38,826 nucleotides of DNA, taken from the NCBI GenBank assembly GCA_002862205.1, contig PKCN01000354.1:1-38826 (forward strand). Reading direction: 5' to 3'. The notes under the pieces are model-generated. The model saw only the letters and a list, made by a program, of their open reading frames with translations, was not told the origin of the DNA and searched no databases. The position numbers and the translations under genes are program-made. This document shows positions 16,953-25,493 of the stretch, piece by piece (within the stretch, counting starts at the first letter, position 1; each line of letters starts with the position of its first letter). The stretch comes from Planctomycetaceae bacterium (lineage in GTDB: Bacteria; Planctomycetota; Planctomycetia; Pirellulales; Pirellulaceae).

Positions 16953-18809
16953 TCACCCCAAAGGTGCCGTGACACCGAGAGTGACAACGGAAGGTGTGGG
17001 CATCTCCGGTCTCTCCAATACAGTATCCACAAGAAAATAAAACAGGCGACGAAGTTCTTCTACATCAATTTCATCAGCGACCTTTTCAGCTCTTGCCTGA
17101 TGTTTATCAACAAGTTTCAACGCAGTTTCAAAAACATCTGCCTGTTCATAGAGTTTCCGCACCTGAAAGAGTCGCTCAGCGTCTGAAAGACCACAGTCGG
17201 ACTCTGCCAAATCAAGCAATCGCGTGGCATCTTTTTCTGGCAGGCCTTGCAACGCCAATGCCCACAACAAAGTAGGGCGACCACCGAAAACATCTCCCCC
17301 GGCCGACATTTTGTTTGAATCATCACCAATCCAATCACCCAAATCGTTGAGTATTTGAAAGGCGACCCCCATATTCCGGCTGAAAGTACGAATGGCTGTT
17401 CGGTATGGCGTTGCGTCTCCCGCCATCCGAACCCCACTGAGCAAGGCGGCTTCAAAAGCAGGCGATGTCTTCAGTGCATAGACTTTGAGTGCATCAAGCG
17501 GAGTCAACCGGCGATCTTTTCCGTCCCGCCAGATCAATTCAGATCCCTGCCCTTCGGCAAGCCGCATGTGGGCTGCAGCCAAGGCATCCAGAACGTCCAC
17601 TCGCGCCTCGCTCGGCACATCATCCTGATCTTCGTTGCGGCTTAACAATCGGTACCCAAGCCCGATCAAGTAGTCACCAACATTAATGGCAGTAGGAATA
17701 CCGAACCTGCGGTGAACTGCAGGTTGTCCATAGCGGAATGCATCATCATCTTCGATGTCATCATGCACAAGACTCGCCTTGTGAAACGTCTCGATGCTCA
17801 TGGCAGCGCGACGGACTGAAATCGGAAATTCGGAAATTGCAGTTTCCGCCGCAGGACCTGTCGCATGTCCACCTGTCATCGCATCATACGCAGCGAGGGT
17901 GATAAACGGCCGCGAGTGTTTTCCACCACGACTCAGGAAATCGTAGGCGATGTGTTCGGTTGCCGAAATCGCATCCATCTCCTCGATGTCAGTCACACTG
18001 ACTGCATTTTCACCCAACTCTGCTTGAGTACGCACGCGAGGTGCGAGGACGTCCATGGTCTGTGACTTGAACAGATCACTGGCAGCACGCATTAGATGAA
18101 CGTAGCTTCGTGTCACGCTTTGAGCGGGCTGATAAGGTGTTCGGATCATCTCATTGACCCATGGCTCATCCACCTTTGTGTTTCGGCAATCGCTGCTCAA
18201 CAGAGGGACGGCCATGCAAGGAATCCCAGCCAACAACACTTTGTCGATCGCCTTTTCCAGGACGTTCAAGCACGCGACACCGACAACCGCATCAACGTAG
18301 CCACCGACGATGATCTTCATCACCACTGGCGATCCTTCAGCTACCAGTACCCGGTATCCCATGTCTTCGGCCAAGCCACGAAAATCCGCAATGCTGCAGG
18401 CACCACACTCTTTACAATTCATTCCGAATTGATCGTATTCAGCAGGGCAGCCTTCAGCATGTTTGAGACAGTGCGGCAAAAGAAACAGACGGCGTTCGGG
18501 TGGAACGGCCGACAACGATTCTTTCCAGAATTCGCTGCTGATCATGACCATCATCCAGCCCAGATAACCTTCGGGCAAATCCGCCTCCTCCAAAGCTCGA
18601 CGGGCTACTTGCTCCATCTCATCCTTGGTCATCGGAGCGGACCGATCGATCCGGGCCGCGATATCAGCGCAGCGTGCTCGCAAGCTCTCTCGTAATTCAA
18701 AAGTTTCGGGCACGTCTTTGAGATGGCTCGTTTTCCGACGTGGCGTTCGGCCTTCGGAAGTCGTTTCCGACTTCGGCGCCGTGCCACTAGTGCTGAGTCC
18801 GCTGGACAA
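16953..18809 (-). CDS. DUF116-polyprenyl diphosphate synthase fusion protein
   Basis: This is a 618-residue fusion. Residues about 60-245 are a DUF116 domain with a Cys cluster (Cys114, 121, 132, 135, 138, 180, 198, 208) in blocks such as 'LPHCLKHAEGC', 'NCKECGACSI', 'VVGVACLNVLEKA' and 'PLLSSDCRNTKVD'. The spacing suggests an Fe-S cluster or zinc. Residues about 280-600 are a trans-isoprenyl diphosphate synthase: 'GGKHSRP' at 295-301, first Asp-rich motif D-D-I-E-D at 350-354, and second motif N-D-L-G-D at 488-492, with Asn instead of the first Asp. The synthase should condense isopentenyl diphosphate with an allylic primer. The start is TTG 18809, two bases after the cyclase stop, with GAGG 7 bases upstream. 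The fusion and the Cys cluster suggest redox control or a second reaction. Confidence 0.88.
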   Translation of the reverse strand: MSSGLSTSGTAPKSETTSEGRTPRRKTSHLKDVPETFELRESLRARCADIAARIDRSAPMTKDEMEQVARRALEEADLPEGYLGWMMVMISSEFWKESLSAVPPERRLFLLPHCLKHAEGCPAEYDQFGMNCKECGACSIADFRGLAEDMGYRVLVAEGSPVVMKIIVGGYVDAVVGVACLNVLEKAIDKVLLAGIPCMAVPLLSSDCRNTKVDEPWVNEMIRTPYQPAQSVTRSYVHLMRAASDLFKSQTMDVLAPRVRTQAELGENAVSVTDIEEMDAISATEHIAYDFLSRGGKHSRPFITLAAYDAMTGGHATGPAAETAISEFPISVRRAAMSIETFHKASLVHDDIEDDDAFRYGQPAVHRRFGIPTAINVGDYLIGLGYRLLSRNEDQDDVPSEARVDVLDALAAAHMRLAEGQGSELIWRDGKDRRLTPLDALKVYALKTSPAFEAALLSGVRMAGDATPYRTAIRTFSRNMGVAFQILNDLGDWIGDDSNKMSAGGDVFGGRPTLLWALALQGLPEKDATRLLDLAESDCGLSDAERLFQVRKLYEQADVFETALKLVDKHQARAEKVADEIDVEELRRLFYFLVDTVLERPEMPTPSVVTLGVTAPLG

Positions 18810-18811
18810 AC

Positions 18812-20830
18812 CTATACCTCAGGGAGCGTTTGTGTGGGGTTCTGTAAAGGATTCGTTTCGTCTGGTGACCCATTTCGGGCCGGTTGGTCTGCCGCAAGCT
18901 GAAGGTATTTCCCCAACGCTGCCGTGGTGAAGATCAAAGGATACAAGCGTTCGTGGTACCAAAGCTTGGCAAAATAAAAACCGATGGGCCAAGGTAACCG
19001 GTGCCGCTTTTCTTCAAAGCTCTTCAACAGGAATTCGACGCCGGAGATTATAGCCTGACTCGTCGCTTTGGTCCCACCATGCTGAGGTACAGTTTGTGCG
19101 TTGAGACCACCCAATCGGTCTGTTTTGTCTCGTTTTGTATCTTCCTTGCCGGTTTCAGGGGCTGATTTTTTCCCGGAAAGTGCAACGGTTGCCAATGCTT
19201 CGACCGCCAACGCCGTTTCTTCGACGCTGCTGACGACGTCAAATTCCCCGAACTGTTTTTTTTTTAGCCAAAGGGCGACAGAACCGCCTCCACCCCAGCC
19301 ACCGTCATCATTTTGGTTCTCCACCAGATATTGACACCCAGCACCCAATGCCTGCGAAGAAAGACTTCCAGAGGCTGCTGCAAGCAAAACCCGCGATGTT
19401 CCATAGACCGGATTTGACTCATCCACACGGTCCTGATTGCCAAACCAGAGGGGCAACCAGGATCCGTCAGGCTCCTGGTTTTTCTCCAGAAACCGGGTGC
19501 CCGAGTTTACCATCCCGACCGCTTTCGCATCAGGAAACTCGTTGACGGTCAAAGCCCGCAACGCGTGCGCGGTCAGGTCATTACTACTGCGATCAAAAGG
19601 CAGTTTGCCCCAACCGCGACAAAAGGTCGGCCAACCACCATCACGATTTTGCAGTTTCAACAACCAAGCTCGCCCCGCAGCAATCGCGGCGTCACACCTC
19701 TGTTGTTGTGTCGCATCCAATGCAGGCTTCATGTACGCGAGAGCCAAAATCGCAGCAGGAGTATCGTCACTATCGGGCACTGCGCCACTCAGATCACTCC
19801 AACCCCAACCACCAGGCTCAGCTCCGGTAAACGGATGACGCACCTCATGCTGACATCCTAAATGCCAATCCAGCAAGTCGGGTGTGCACCAGGCACGATC
19901 GTCTGCTGGATCAGCCGCGAGGGCGTTGATCGAAAGAGAAGTCACCCACGTTGCCAGATTAGTATCGATTGGCCAACTGCCATCCTCATTCATCGAATTC
20001 ACAAGAAATTCAAGACCTCGTCGAGACACATTGTGCTCGGCCCGCTTTGTCGCAGCAAGGCTCATGACCACAAAGGAGGTGAGAGGAGTTGCTTCTAAAT
20101 ATCCTCCGCTTTGCGGTTGCATCTTTTCCAGCACCCTCATGCTGCGACCAACCGCAGCCGCCCGGACCAACCTCATTGGAAAGAAAGCTTTCGGTCCATG
20201 AAAATGACGAGCCTGGCCAATCGCAACCAGCGCAGGGATCGCGTAACTGACCACCGGCATCTGTAACAAGCGGTACATCGACTGCGGAAAGACAGCCGCT
20301 TCAAACGGCAAGGCCGCGACCCTATTCCAAGGGACCAAACCTGCGATTGCCATGTTGGCCAGAATGGGGATAACAAACGTCTTGTCTTTTCCATAACGCT
20401 CTTTCAAAGCATCCAACTTGCCCAACCGCTCGACGTACCGTTCCAACGCAAGGACGGCCTCCTTGGCAAGCGTGCTGCCGATCGCCTGACCGGCCAAAGC
20501 AGAGGCAGCTAAAACGAGGTAGCTGGTGGCAATGTTGGAATGACTGCGATCCGTGTCACCAAACCCCCCGTCTTCGTTCTGCTGATGTTGCAGGTACTGA
20601 ATTCCAGATGCGATGCATTTCCTGATCTGTTGGTCGGCACTGCAGTCGCTCTGCTGCGAACTCGCCTTGTGAATCAAGACTGCCGACATCGCACTGACGG
20701 CCGTTGCAGTGCTCAAGGCGGAAGGAGAAAGCGTCCCTGTCCAGCGATGCCCATCACTTCTTTCGGCCAACAATTCACCGCGCAGTTGATCAAGCGTGAC
20801 TCTAGCGCGTTCGCGGATGCTTGGTTTCAT
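18812..20830 (-). CDS. Class II terpene cyclase, squalene-hopene cyclase-like
   Basis: This 672-residue protein is built of alpha-alpha toroid prenyltransferase/squalene-oxidase repeats. The protonating Asp motif D-S-D-D is at 353-356 in 'VPDSDDTPAAILAL', matching DxDD of class II cyclases. QW-type repeats are visible: 'EDGGFG' (86-91), 'EDGSWP' (282-287), 'RDGGWPTF' (396-403), 'PDGSWLPLW' (454-462) and 'DDGGWGG' (508-514). The C-terminus 'YHERLYPLIFTTAALGKY' resembles the end of squalene-hopene cyclases. A charged, probably disordered insert of about 35 residues lies near 554-589. The length is close to bacterial SHC. ATG 20830 is the chosen start; an in-frame extension to 20899 adds an unconvincing N-terminus. 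Next to an isoprenyl synthase, the substrate may be squalene or a linear polyprenyl chain. Confidence 0.88.
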   Translation of the reverse strand: MKPSIRERARVTLDQLRGELLAERSDGHRWTGTLSPSALSTATAVSAMSAVLIHKASSQQSDCSADQQIRKCIASGIQYLQHQQNEDGGFGDTDRSHSNIATSYLVLAASALAGQAIGSTLAKEAVLALERYVERLGKLDALKERYGKDKTFVIPILANMAIAGLVPWNRVAALPFEAAVFPQSMYRLLQMPVVSYAIPALVAIGQARHFHGPKAFFPMRLVRAAAVGRSMRVLEKMQPQSGGYLEATPLTSFVVMSLAATKRAEHNVSRRGLEFLVNSMNEDGSWPIDTNLATWVTSLSINALAADPADDRAWCTPDLLDWHLGCQHEVRHPFTGAEPGGWGWSDLSGAVPDSDDTPAAILALAYMKPALDATQQQRCDAAIAAGRAWLLKLQNRDGGWPTFCRGWGKLPFDRSSNDLTAHALRALTVNEFPDAKAVGMVNSGTRFLEKNQEPDGSWLPLWFGNQDRVDESNPVYGTSRVLLAAASGSLSSQALGAGCQYLVENQNDDGGWGGGGSVALWLKKKQFGEFDVVSSVEETALAVEALATVALSGKKSAPETGKEDTKRDKTDRLGGLNAQTVPQHGGTKATSQAIISGVEFLLKSFEEKRHRLPWPIGFYFAKLWYHERLYPLIFTTAALGKYLQLAADQPARNGSPDETNPLQNPTQTLPEV

Positions 20831-21196
20831 TTGCAGTGCTTTTCCATGATTTTTCACCCTTGCCGCACATGCCAGACCAAGCATCACTCCGCAGGTCACG
20901 CACGAATGGCGTTCAAACGCTTGTCACTTTCGCTTCTCTGAACGCCTTGTCAAGCTCTGAACGCCTTTTCGAGAAGCGTCAGCTGCCCCTTTGCAAATCC
21001 CAACACCTGTGCTGCCCCGAGGCCGCACAGGCACAAACAGCAGATTCTGATATTTACCGATGCCGGATTGTATCGCCGCTACAAGTGGGCGACTATCTTC
21101 TGTAAAGCCCAAACATTGATGGCAGGAATTTCTAACCCAAAGCCTCCGTCTCTCATACGAGCCAGCGGTCCTAACACAAATTGGCGGTAATAAGTG
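20831..21196. other. 366-base divergent intergenic region
   Basis: It lies between the terpene operon (-) and the isomerase-like gene (+), so it should hold both promoters. A short direct repeat CTGAACGCCTT occurs near 20938 and 20956. I see no clear promoter pair or palindrome. Confidence 0.4.
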
Positions 21197-22114
21197 ATGC
21201 AACGTCGTGAATTTCTTGGAGTAGCAGCCGGGACATTGTCGGCTTGCGGCTTGACTCGGAACATAAAGAACACGGACGCCCGAGAACGGATACAGCGTTC
21301 CGGACCCCCACGGTTTGAAATTGGTCTTGCTGCGTATTCGCTCCGGAATTACTTCGCCTACAAAAAGGGCAAAGCCCAGAAACCGTCAGACGATGGCCCA
21401 AGCATCGACATGATCGGGTTTCTCGATTACTGCGTTGCCCACAACTTTGATGCTGCCGAACTTACGAGCTATTTCTTTCCGCCCAAGGCAGACAAGGCAT
21501 ATTTCCTCGGCTTGAAGCACGCTGCATTCATTCGTGGCGTGGCAATTTCAGGCACAGCGATTGGAAACAATTTTACAGTTGGCGTTGGCCCCAAACTTGA
21601 CTCAGAAATCGCAGAAGCAAAAGAGTGGATCGACCGAGCCAGCCTGCTAGGCGCCCCCCACATCAGATTTTTCGCCGGAACCAACCGGCAACTCGAAGGG
21701 GACCCAAAGCGTCTCGATGAAGCCGCTGACGCCCTCAACCAGTGCGCTGAGCATGCCGCAAAGCATGGCATTTTTATCGGTGTTGAAAATCATGGAAACC
21801 TGACACCGTCGCAACTGCTTGCAATCATGAAACGGATCGATAGCCCGTGGATAGGCATCAATCTTGATACAGGGAATTTCCATTCAGACACTCCTTACGA
21901 GGACCTCGAAGAGTGCATCGACTTCACCGTCAACGTTCAGGTAAAAGTCAGCATGAAAACACCAGCGGGAAAGAAATATCCTGCCGACATGGAACGCATC
22001 GGCAAAATCCTGAAAAAAGGCAACTACCAAGGGTATGTCATCCTCGAGTACGAAGACGAGTCTCCCTATGAACGGATCCCAGATGCACTGGCAGCACTGA
22101 AACAGGCACTCTGA
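21197..22114 (+). CDS. Exported sugar phosphate isomerase/epimerase-like TIM-barrel protein
   Basis: This 305-residue protein (ATG 21197; a GTG directly before it could also start) belongs to the xylose-isomerase-like TIM-barrel superfamily. The N-terminus 'QRREFLGVAAGTLSACG' is a Tat signal with twin Arg and a lipobox-like L-S-A-C. The enzyme may therefore be anchored outside the cytoplasm, as is common for planctomycete members. Barrel signatures are 'IGLAAYSLRNYF', 'FDAAELTSYFFP', 'APHIRFFAGT', 'IFIGVENHGN' (metal Glu), 'IGINLDTGN' (metal Asp) and 'GYVILEYEDES' (metal Glu). The usual His/Asp pair of the 'VHIKD' strand reads 'VQVKVSMK', so a metal ligand may be changed. The substrate is probably a sugar or inositol-like compound, but the sequence does not say which. 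Confidence 0.88.
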   Translation: MQRREFLGVAAGTLSACGLTRNIKNTDARERIQRSGPPRFEIGLAAYSLRNYFAYKKGKAQKPSDDGPSIDMIGFLDYCVAHNFDAAELTSYFFPPKADKAYFLGLKHAAFIRGVAISGTAIGNNFTVGVGPKLDSEIAEAKEWIDRASLLGAPHIRFFAGTNRQLEGDPKRLDEAADALNQCAEHAAKHGIFIGVENHGNLTPSQLLAIMKRIDSPWIGINLDTGNFHSDTPYEDLEECIDFTVNVQVKVSMKTPAGKKYPADMERIGKILKKGNYQGYVILEYEDESPYERIPDALAALKQAL

Positions 22115-22176
22115 CATTACATCCGGGTGCGTCCGACAATCCAGAGTTGCATGCTGCCAACCAATGCTGACCAAAT

Positions 22177-22200
22177 CTGTTTCACGTGACCGTGAAACAG
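22177..22200. terminator. Perfect 10-bp hairpin after the isomerase-like gene
   Basis: CTGTTTCACG (22177-22186) pairs perfectly with CGTGAAACAG (22191-22200) across a TGAC loop, 62 bases after the stop codon. No T-tract follows. It may be a transcript end or processing site, or an operator-like palindrome in front of the next gene. A weaker inverted repeat follows at about 22216-22250 (TGCATT/AATGCA core). Confidence 0.5.
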
Positions 22201-22360
22201 CCCGGCTGCTGGACCCAAAATCTTGCATTCCAAAATGCATGAATTTTGAGACATTGAATGACCCTGAGTGATCGATGGTGACTTGGCCGACCAAGTCTGC
22301 TATTTCACGGGTGTCGGGATTCCCTCCTCACACCTGAGCCAACGGCAAGACAGGATTTTC

Positions 22361-23893
22361 ATGAACGGTTCATCCCCCCGAGCAATGCGTTTCCTGAGAT
22401 GCGTGGTTTCGCTGCCGATCATGATCAATTTGGGTTTCATCATCCAATCAGCGACAGCTCAAGACCAACCAGCGACAGCTCAAGACCCACCAGCGACAGC
22501 TCAAGACCAACCAGCTTGGAAAAAGGGGCGTTCGACTTGGAATGGAGAAAGCTACGAAGTCCCAAAAATCCCGGGAAAGGCTCCTCGCTTCACTCTGCCA
22601 ATCGCGGAAGACATTCCACGACCCTACACGATTCCAACGGATCCCAATGCCGCCAGCGCAGCCCAGACCATGTCGGCAAAGCACTTCGCCGAGAATCCAG
22701 CCGCACCTGAAATCATGGTGTCGGGGACGAAAGAACGAGCACTGCCACAGGCCCCCAAGCTGACGCTACCTGCCGGAACGGCCCGGACGCCACGCCAGAT
22801 CATCCCTTCAAATCCCAATGTTTCGACCGGTGATGCCGAACCTTGGCAAACCCAGTTGCAGTTTCCTGAGGATCAAGCCACCCCACAGCCTGCCTCGTCA
22901 AGCGAAACGGGAGCCTTGTCCCCAGCAACCTTCTCGTCGCTCCCGAGCAATGCCTTGAATGATTTCCTGAGCACGGACCCCGTGTCGCTCAATGGGCAAA
23001 GACCAGACGACAGTAATGCTGAAGGCATGCCACTCCCATCATCGCAAGTGGGACAAGTTCCGAACACGCAACCTACCCAAAAGGTTTCCGAACAGGCGGA
23101 TTCAAAATCTGGTCAAGAACCCGAGAGCAGCGCTGACGCGTCTTCCAAAATCAACTCTACCACCCCGGGCTTGGATTCATCGGAACCCGCCCCTCTGCAA
23201 ACGGAAGTCACTCGTTGGTATCAATATCCGCGAGGATGGATGAAAGGCTGGGATTCTCATGCAGAATTCGGCTTGGATGGAAGTGATGGCAATGCGAACA
23301 CGCTTGCAATGCAGGCCGGTGTGGAGCTGAAACGAAAGACTGAGCGGTACACACTGGGCATGGACATCAACTACCGGCAAGCCAGCAGTCGCAATAAAAC
23401 CACCGAGCAAAACGGCCGTTTCAATCTCAACTTTGATCGTTTATTAGGCAACACCTCGTGGTCAGCATTTGCCAAACACGGCATGGAATGGGACCAATTC
23501 AAGCCGTTTGATTTACGCCTGAACCTGAATGGAGGCGTTGGTTACTACTGGCTAAGAAGCGACATCGCGACTTTCGCAACCCGCTTCGGTGCTGGTGCAT
23601 CGCGGGAAATCGGAGCCCCCATCGATGAGTGGACCCCTGAAGCGGTCTTTGGAATGGAAGCTGAAAAACAACTCACTTCGCGGCAAAAGCTGAAGGGTAA
23701 ATTCGATTACTTTCCTGCTTGGGAGAATTTTGGCGACTATCGCCTGGTCAGCGATGTGTCGTGGGAAATCCTGCTTGATGGGAGCGAAAACCTCAGCCTT
23801 AAACTTGCTGCCACAGACCGTTATGACAGCACCCCACAAGGCGCTAAACCCAACGACATCTATTACTCGCTGTTATTGCTATACAAGTTCTAG
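22361..23893 (+). CDS. DUF481-type outer-membrane beta-barrel protein with a disordered N-terminal half
   Basis: This protein of 510 residues starts at ATG 22361, with AGGA upstream. An earlier in-frame ATG gives no signal sequence at its N-terminus. A signal peptide ends near 'SATAQ'. Residues about 28-50 contain three copies of a 7-residue TAQDQPA-like repeat. Residues 50-285 are rich in Pro, Ser, Gln and Asn and probably unfolded. The C-terminal half (about 290-510) shows alternating beta strands: 'SHAEFGLDGSDGNANTLAMQAG', 'TERYTLGMDINYRQAS' and 'LLGNTSWSAFAKHGMEWDQF' as short family-like blocks, then 'YYSLLLLYKF' ending in Phe as outer-membrane barrels do. This fits YdiY/DUF481 salt-induced outer-membrane proteins. 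The function is unknown, possibly a barrel tethered to a long periplasmic tail. Confidence 0.82.
   Translation: MNGSSPRAMRFLRCVVSLPIMINLGFIIQSATAQDQPATAQDPPATAQDQPAWKKGRSTWNGESYEVPKIPGKAPRFTLPIAEDIPRPYTIPTDPNAASAAQTMSAKHFAENPAAPEIMVSGTKERALPQAPKLTLPAGTARTPRQIIPSNPNVSTGDAEPWQTQLQFPEDQATPQPASSSETGALSPATFSSLPSNALNDFLSTDPVSLNGQRPDDSNAEGMPLPSSQVGQVPNTQPTQKVSEQADSKSGQEPESSADASSKINSTTPGLDSSEPAPLQTEVTRWYQYPRGWMKGWDSHAEFGLDGSDGNANTLAMQAGVELKRKTERYTLGMDINYRQASSRNKTTEQNGRFNLNFDRLLGNTSWSAFAKHGMEWDQFKPFDLRLNLNGGVGYYWLRSDIATFATRFGAGASREIGAPIDEWTPEAVFGMEAEKQLTSRQKLKGKFDYFPAWENFGDYRLVSDVSWEILLDGSENLSLKLAATDRYDSTPQGAKPNDIYYSLLLLYKF
22449..22511. repeat. Three 21-bp tandem repeats in the DUF481 gene
   Basis: Three adjacent 21-bp units (22449-22469, 22470-22490, 22491-22511) begin CAGCGACAGCTCAAGACC and differ at one or two bases. 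In frame they encode ATAQDQP-type repeats directly after the signal peptide, so copy-number change would preserve the frame. Confidence 0.9.
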
Positions 23894-23940
23894 GCCAAGC
23901 TTCAAGAACAGGGCGCACTGCACCAAGTCGGGCATGCAAC

Positions 23941-23976
23941 CAGCAAGCCACCGGAAAGCAGCAAGCCACCGGAAAG
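23941..23976. repeat. Two identical 18-bp tandem repeats
   Basis: CAGCAAGCCACCGGAAAG occurs twice back to back, between the convergent DUF481 and DUF2141 genes. It is non-coding. Confidence 0.9.
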
Positions 23977-24004
23977 CGTTATGGCAAGAGCCACAGCGGC
24001 GACT

Positions 24005-24613
24005 CTAACGCACAAAAACCTCAATGGTTTCATTATTCAGTGGCCGGGCAATGACGGTCTGAGCCCATGTTGGCGGGCCAGTCAAACCTCTTGCATTACG
24101 TGAAAATCCATACCGTTCACTTGGGAAACCGATGGCGTTCTTGTTGAGGATACTATCGTCGTTTTCATCGTGAAAAACGGCGATTGCAATTTTCTCGGGT
24201 AAGGCGTTCAGCGGAACTGGAATGTAAACCTGACCTGCAGTGATGGGTTCAACACTTGCAAAGACCGCATCTGCCGGTCTTTCAAACGTCGATTCGGCTC
24301 CGTAAATGGCAATTTTAATGGTGCCATTGTCGTTGGCAGCACCGAGGATTCGGATGACCACAATCCCTGAGGTAGGATCACCTGCAGCGAGCACCGCTTG
24401 AATATTTTCGGCATCCGGGAATCTCGGCTTCTCAAACAGCAAATTCTGTTGGTAGAAGAGCATGCTGGCCCCGACCATCAAAATGATCCCAACAAAACCC
24501 AGCAAAAGATTGCCATGGTTTTTCGTCCACAGCCCCGGTTCCTTACCGCGGTAATCCAAGTCCGGGATGGCGAGCGAATCCTGCGTCAAAACAACACCTA
24601 TCCAAAAGATCAT
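24005..24613 (-). CDS. Membrane-anchored DUF2141 domain protein
   Basis: This protein of 202 residues starts at ATG 24613; a GTG at 24628 is possible. Residues 1-15 are hydrophobic, then residues about 35-56 form a clear transmembrane helix ('LLLGFVGIILMVGASMLF'). The rest is an exported domain of the DUF2141 type, with the typical 'IAVFHDENDDSILNKN', 'GFPSERYGFSRNARG' and 'P.W..T' blocks. The 'DENDDSILN' segment is a plausible calcium-binding loop. DUF2141 proteins are small beta-sandwiches of unknown role, secreted or anchored. It converges on the DUF481 gene, and I see no operon partner. Confidence 0.8.
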   Translation of the reverse strand: MIFWIGVVLTQDSLAIPDLDYRGKEPGLWTKNHGNLLLGFVGIILMVGASMLFYQQNLLFEKPRFPDAENIQAVLAAGDPTSGIVVIRILGAANDNGTIKIAIYGAESTFERPADAVFASVEPITAGQVYIPVPLNALPEKIAIAVFHDENDDSILNKNAIGFPSERYGFSRNARGLTGPPTWAQTVIARPLNNETIEVFVR

Positions 24614-24730
24614 CACTGAGGTCAGCACACTTCAGTCTAACACGTTCCTGAACGCTTCCCGACCGGTAAGTGGTACCAAGTAAAATTTTCTGTGGAACCA
24701 AACGCCACAAGAGAAGCCCTGCGGGGACTT

Positions 24731-25147
24731 TTAATTTCCATCCTGCAGAATATTTCTCATATCCTCAATCAATTCCTGCTGATGTTCCATCCAGCAGTCG
24801 AATCGATCCGCATCATCATCCCAACGCACCCACATTTCTGACCGATCAGAGAGAACGAGCTTCAGTGCGTTGATCGCCCGGGGGACCAGGAACTTGCAGT
24901 TCAGATCACGATGCTGTTCACACCATCCCGCTGCAGCATCTGGTAGTCCCGCTCGTGGGCCTGTAATCACACCACGCAACATTTCGGCAGTACAGACAAC
25001 ACCAATGCAGGCGAGGAAATCAAAGTAGTCGAGCCCTTGGAGATCCAGACACTTCATAAAAAAAGCGATCGGATCAGAGTCGTGCAGATCCTCCAACCAG
25101 TCGCAAGCAATTCCATCCTCAAACGTCTGGTAGCCCCATGAACTCAT
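24731..25147 (-). CDS. DUF4259 domain protein
   Basis: This cytoplasmic protein of 138 residues starts at ATG 25147, which gives the family-like N-terminus 'MSSWGYQTFEDGIACDWLEDL' (quoted as the 20-residue start). A longer frame to 25255 adds a hydrophobic segment that family members lack. The body is helical ('YFDFLACIGVVCTAEMLRGV', 'RAINALKLVLSDRSEM') and matches DUF4259, whose members are scattered in bacteria and often sit near polymorphic-toxin or immunity genes. No toxin gene is seen here. No function is known. Confidence 0.68.
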   Translation of the reverse strand: MSSWGYQTFEDGIACDWLEDLHDSDPIAFFMKCLDLQGLDYFDFLACIGVVCTAEMLRGVITGPRAGLPDAAAGWCEQHRDLNCKFLVPRAINALKLVLSDRSEMWVRWDDDADRFDCWMEHQQELIEDMRNILQDGN

Positions 25148-25493
25148 CGGGTTCAATCCATCGCAACGGGGTAACAACAGTGACACAACGGCATGGCATG
25201 AAAAGGGAACAAGGATCACCAGACAAAATCGAACAGTGATGCCCCGGTGAATCATCCACTGTTAGAGAAACAGGCGGTTTTGGTCGGTGGCACCTCTCAA
25301 GGCTGCCGTCAGAGCATGTGACCTGACCTCGCTGTGACCTGACCTCGCTGTGACCTGGCCTCGCTGTGACCTATCAGCCGCAACTTAATTTTTCAGCACC
25401 TGGGAAACATCACAGTGATCAGGCTTGCCGCAACTGCAAGCATGGCAAGATGGTCGCCTCCGGTCAGGAAACAGCCGCTCCCAGTTCAGGCAA
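25148..25493. other. 346-base intergenic region with 16-bp repeats
   Basis: It lies between the DUF4259 and DUF1598 genes on the same strand. Besides the tandem repeat at 25319-25372 I see no gene, hairpin or promoter I can support. Confidence 0.5.
25319..25372. repeat. 16-bp tandem repeats, three full copies and a partial
   Basis: TGACCTGACCTCGCTG at 25319-25334 and 25335-25350, TGACCTGGCCTCGCTG at 25351-25366, then TGACCT. This is non-coding, in the gap downstream of DUF1598. The TGACCT half-sites are spaced 16 bases apart. Confidence 0.9.

Noticed and set aside
18812-20830. Plain hopanoid squalene-hopene cyclase
   Set aside because: This is possible but not supported by the neighbours, which include no squalene synthase or hpn genes, so I kept the broader class II cyclase call.
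25319-25372. Direct repeats considered as a CRISPR array
   Set aside because: Units are adjacent with no spacers and are 16 bp long, so this is a tandem duplication.
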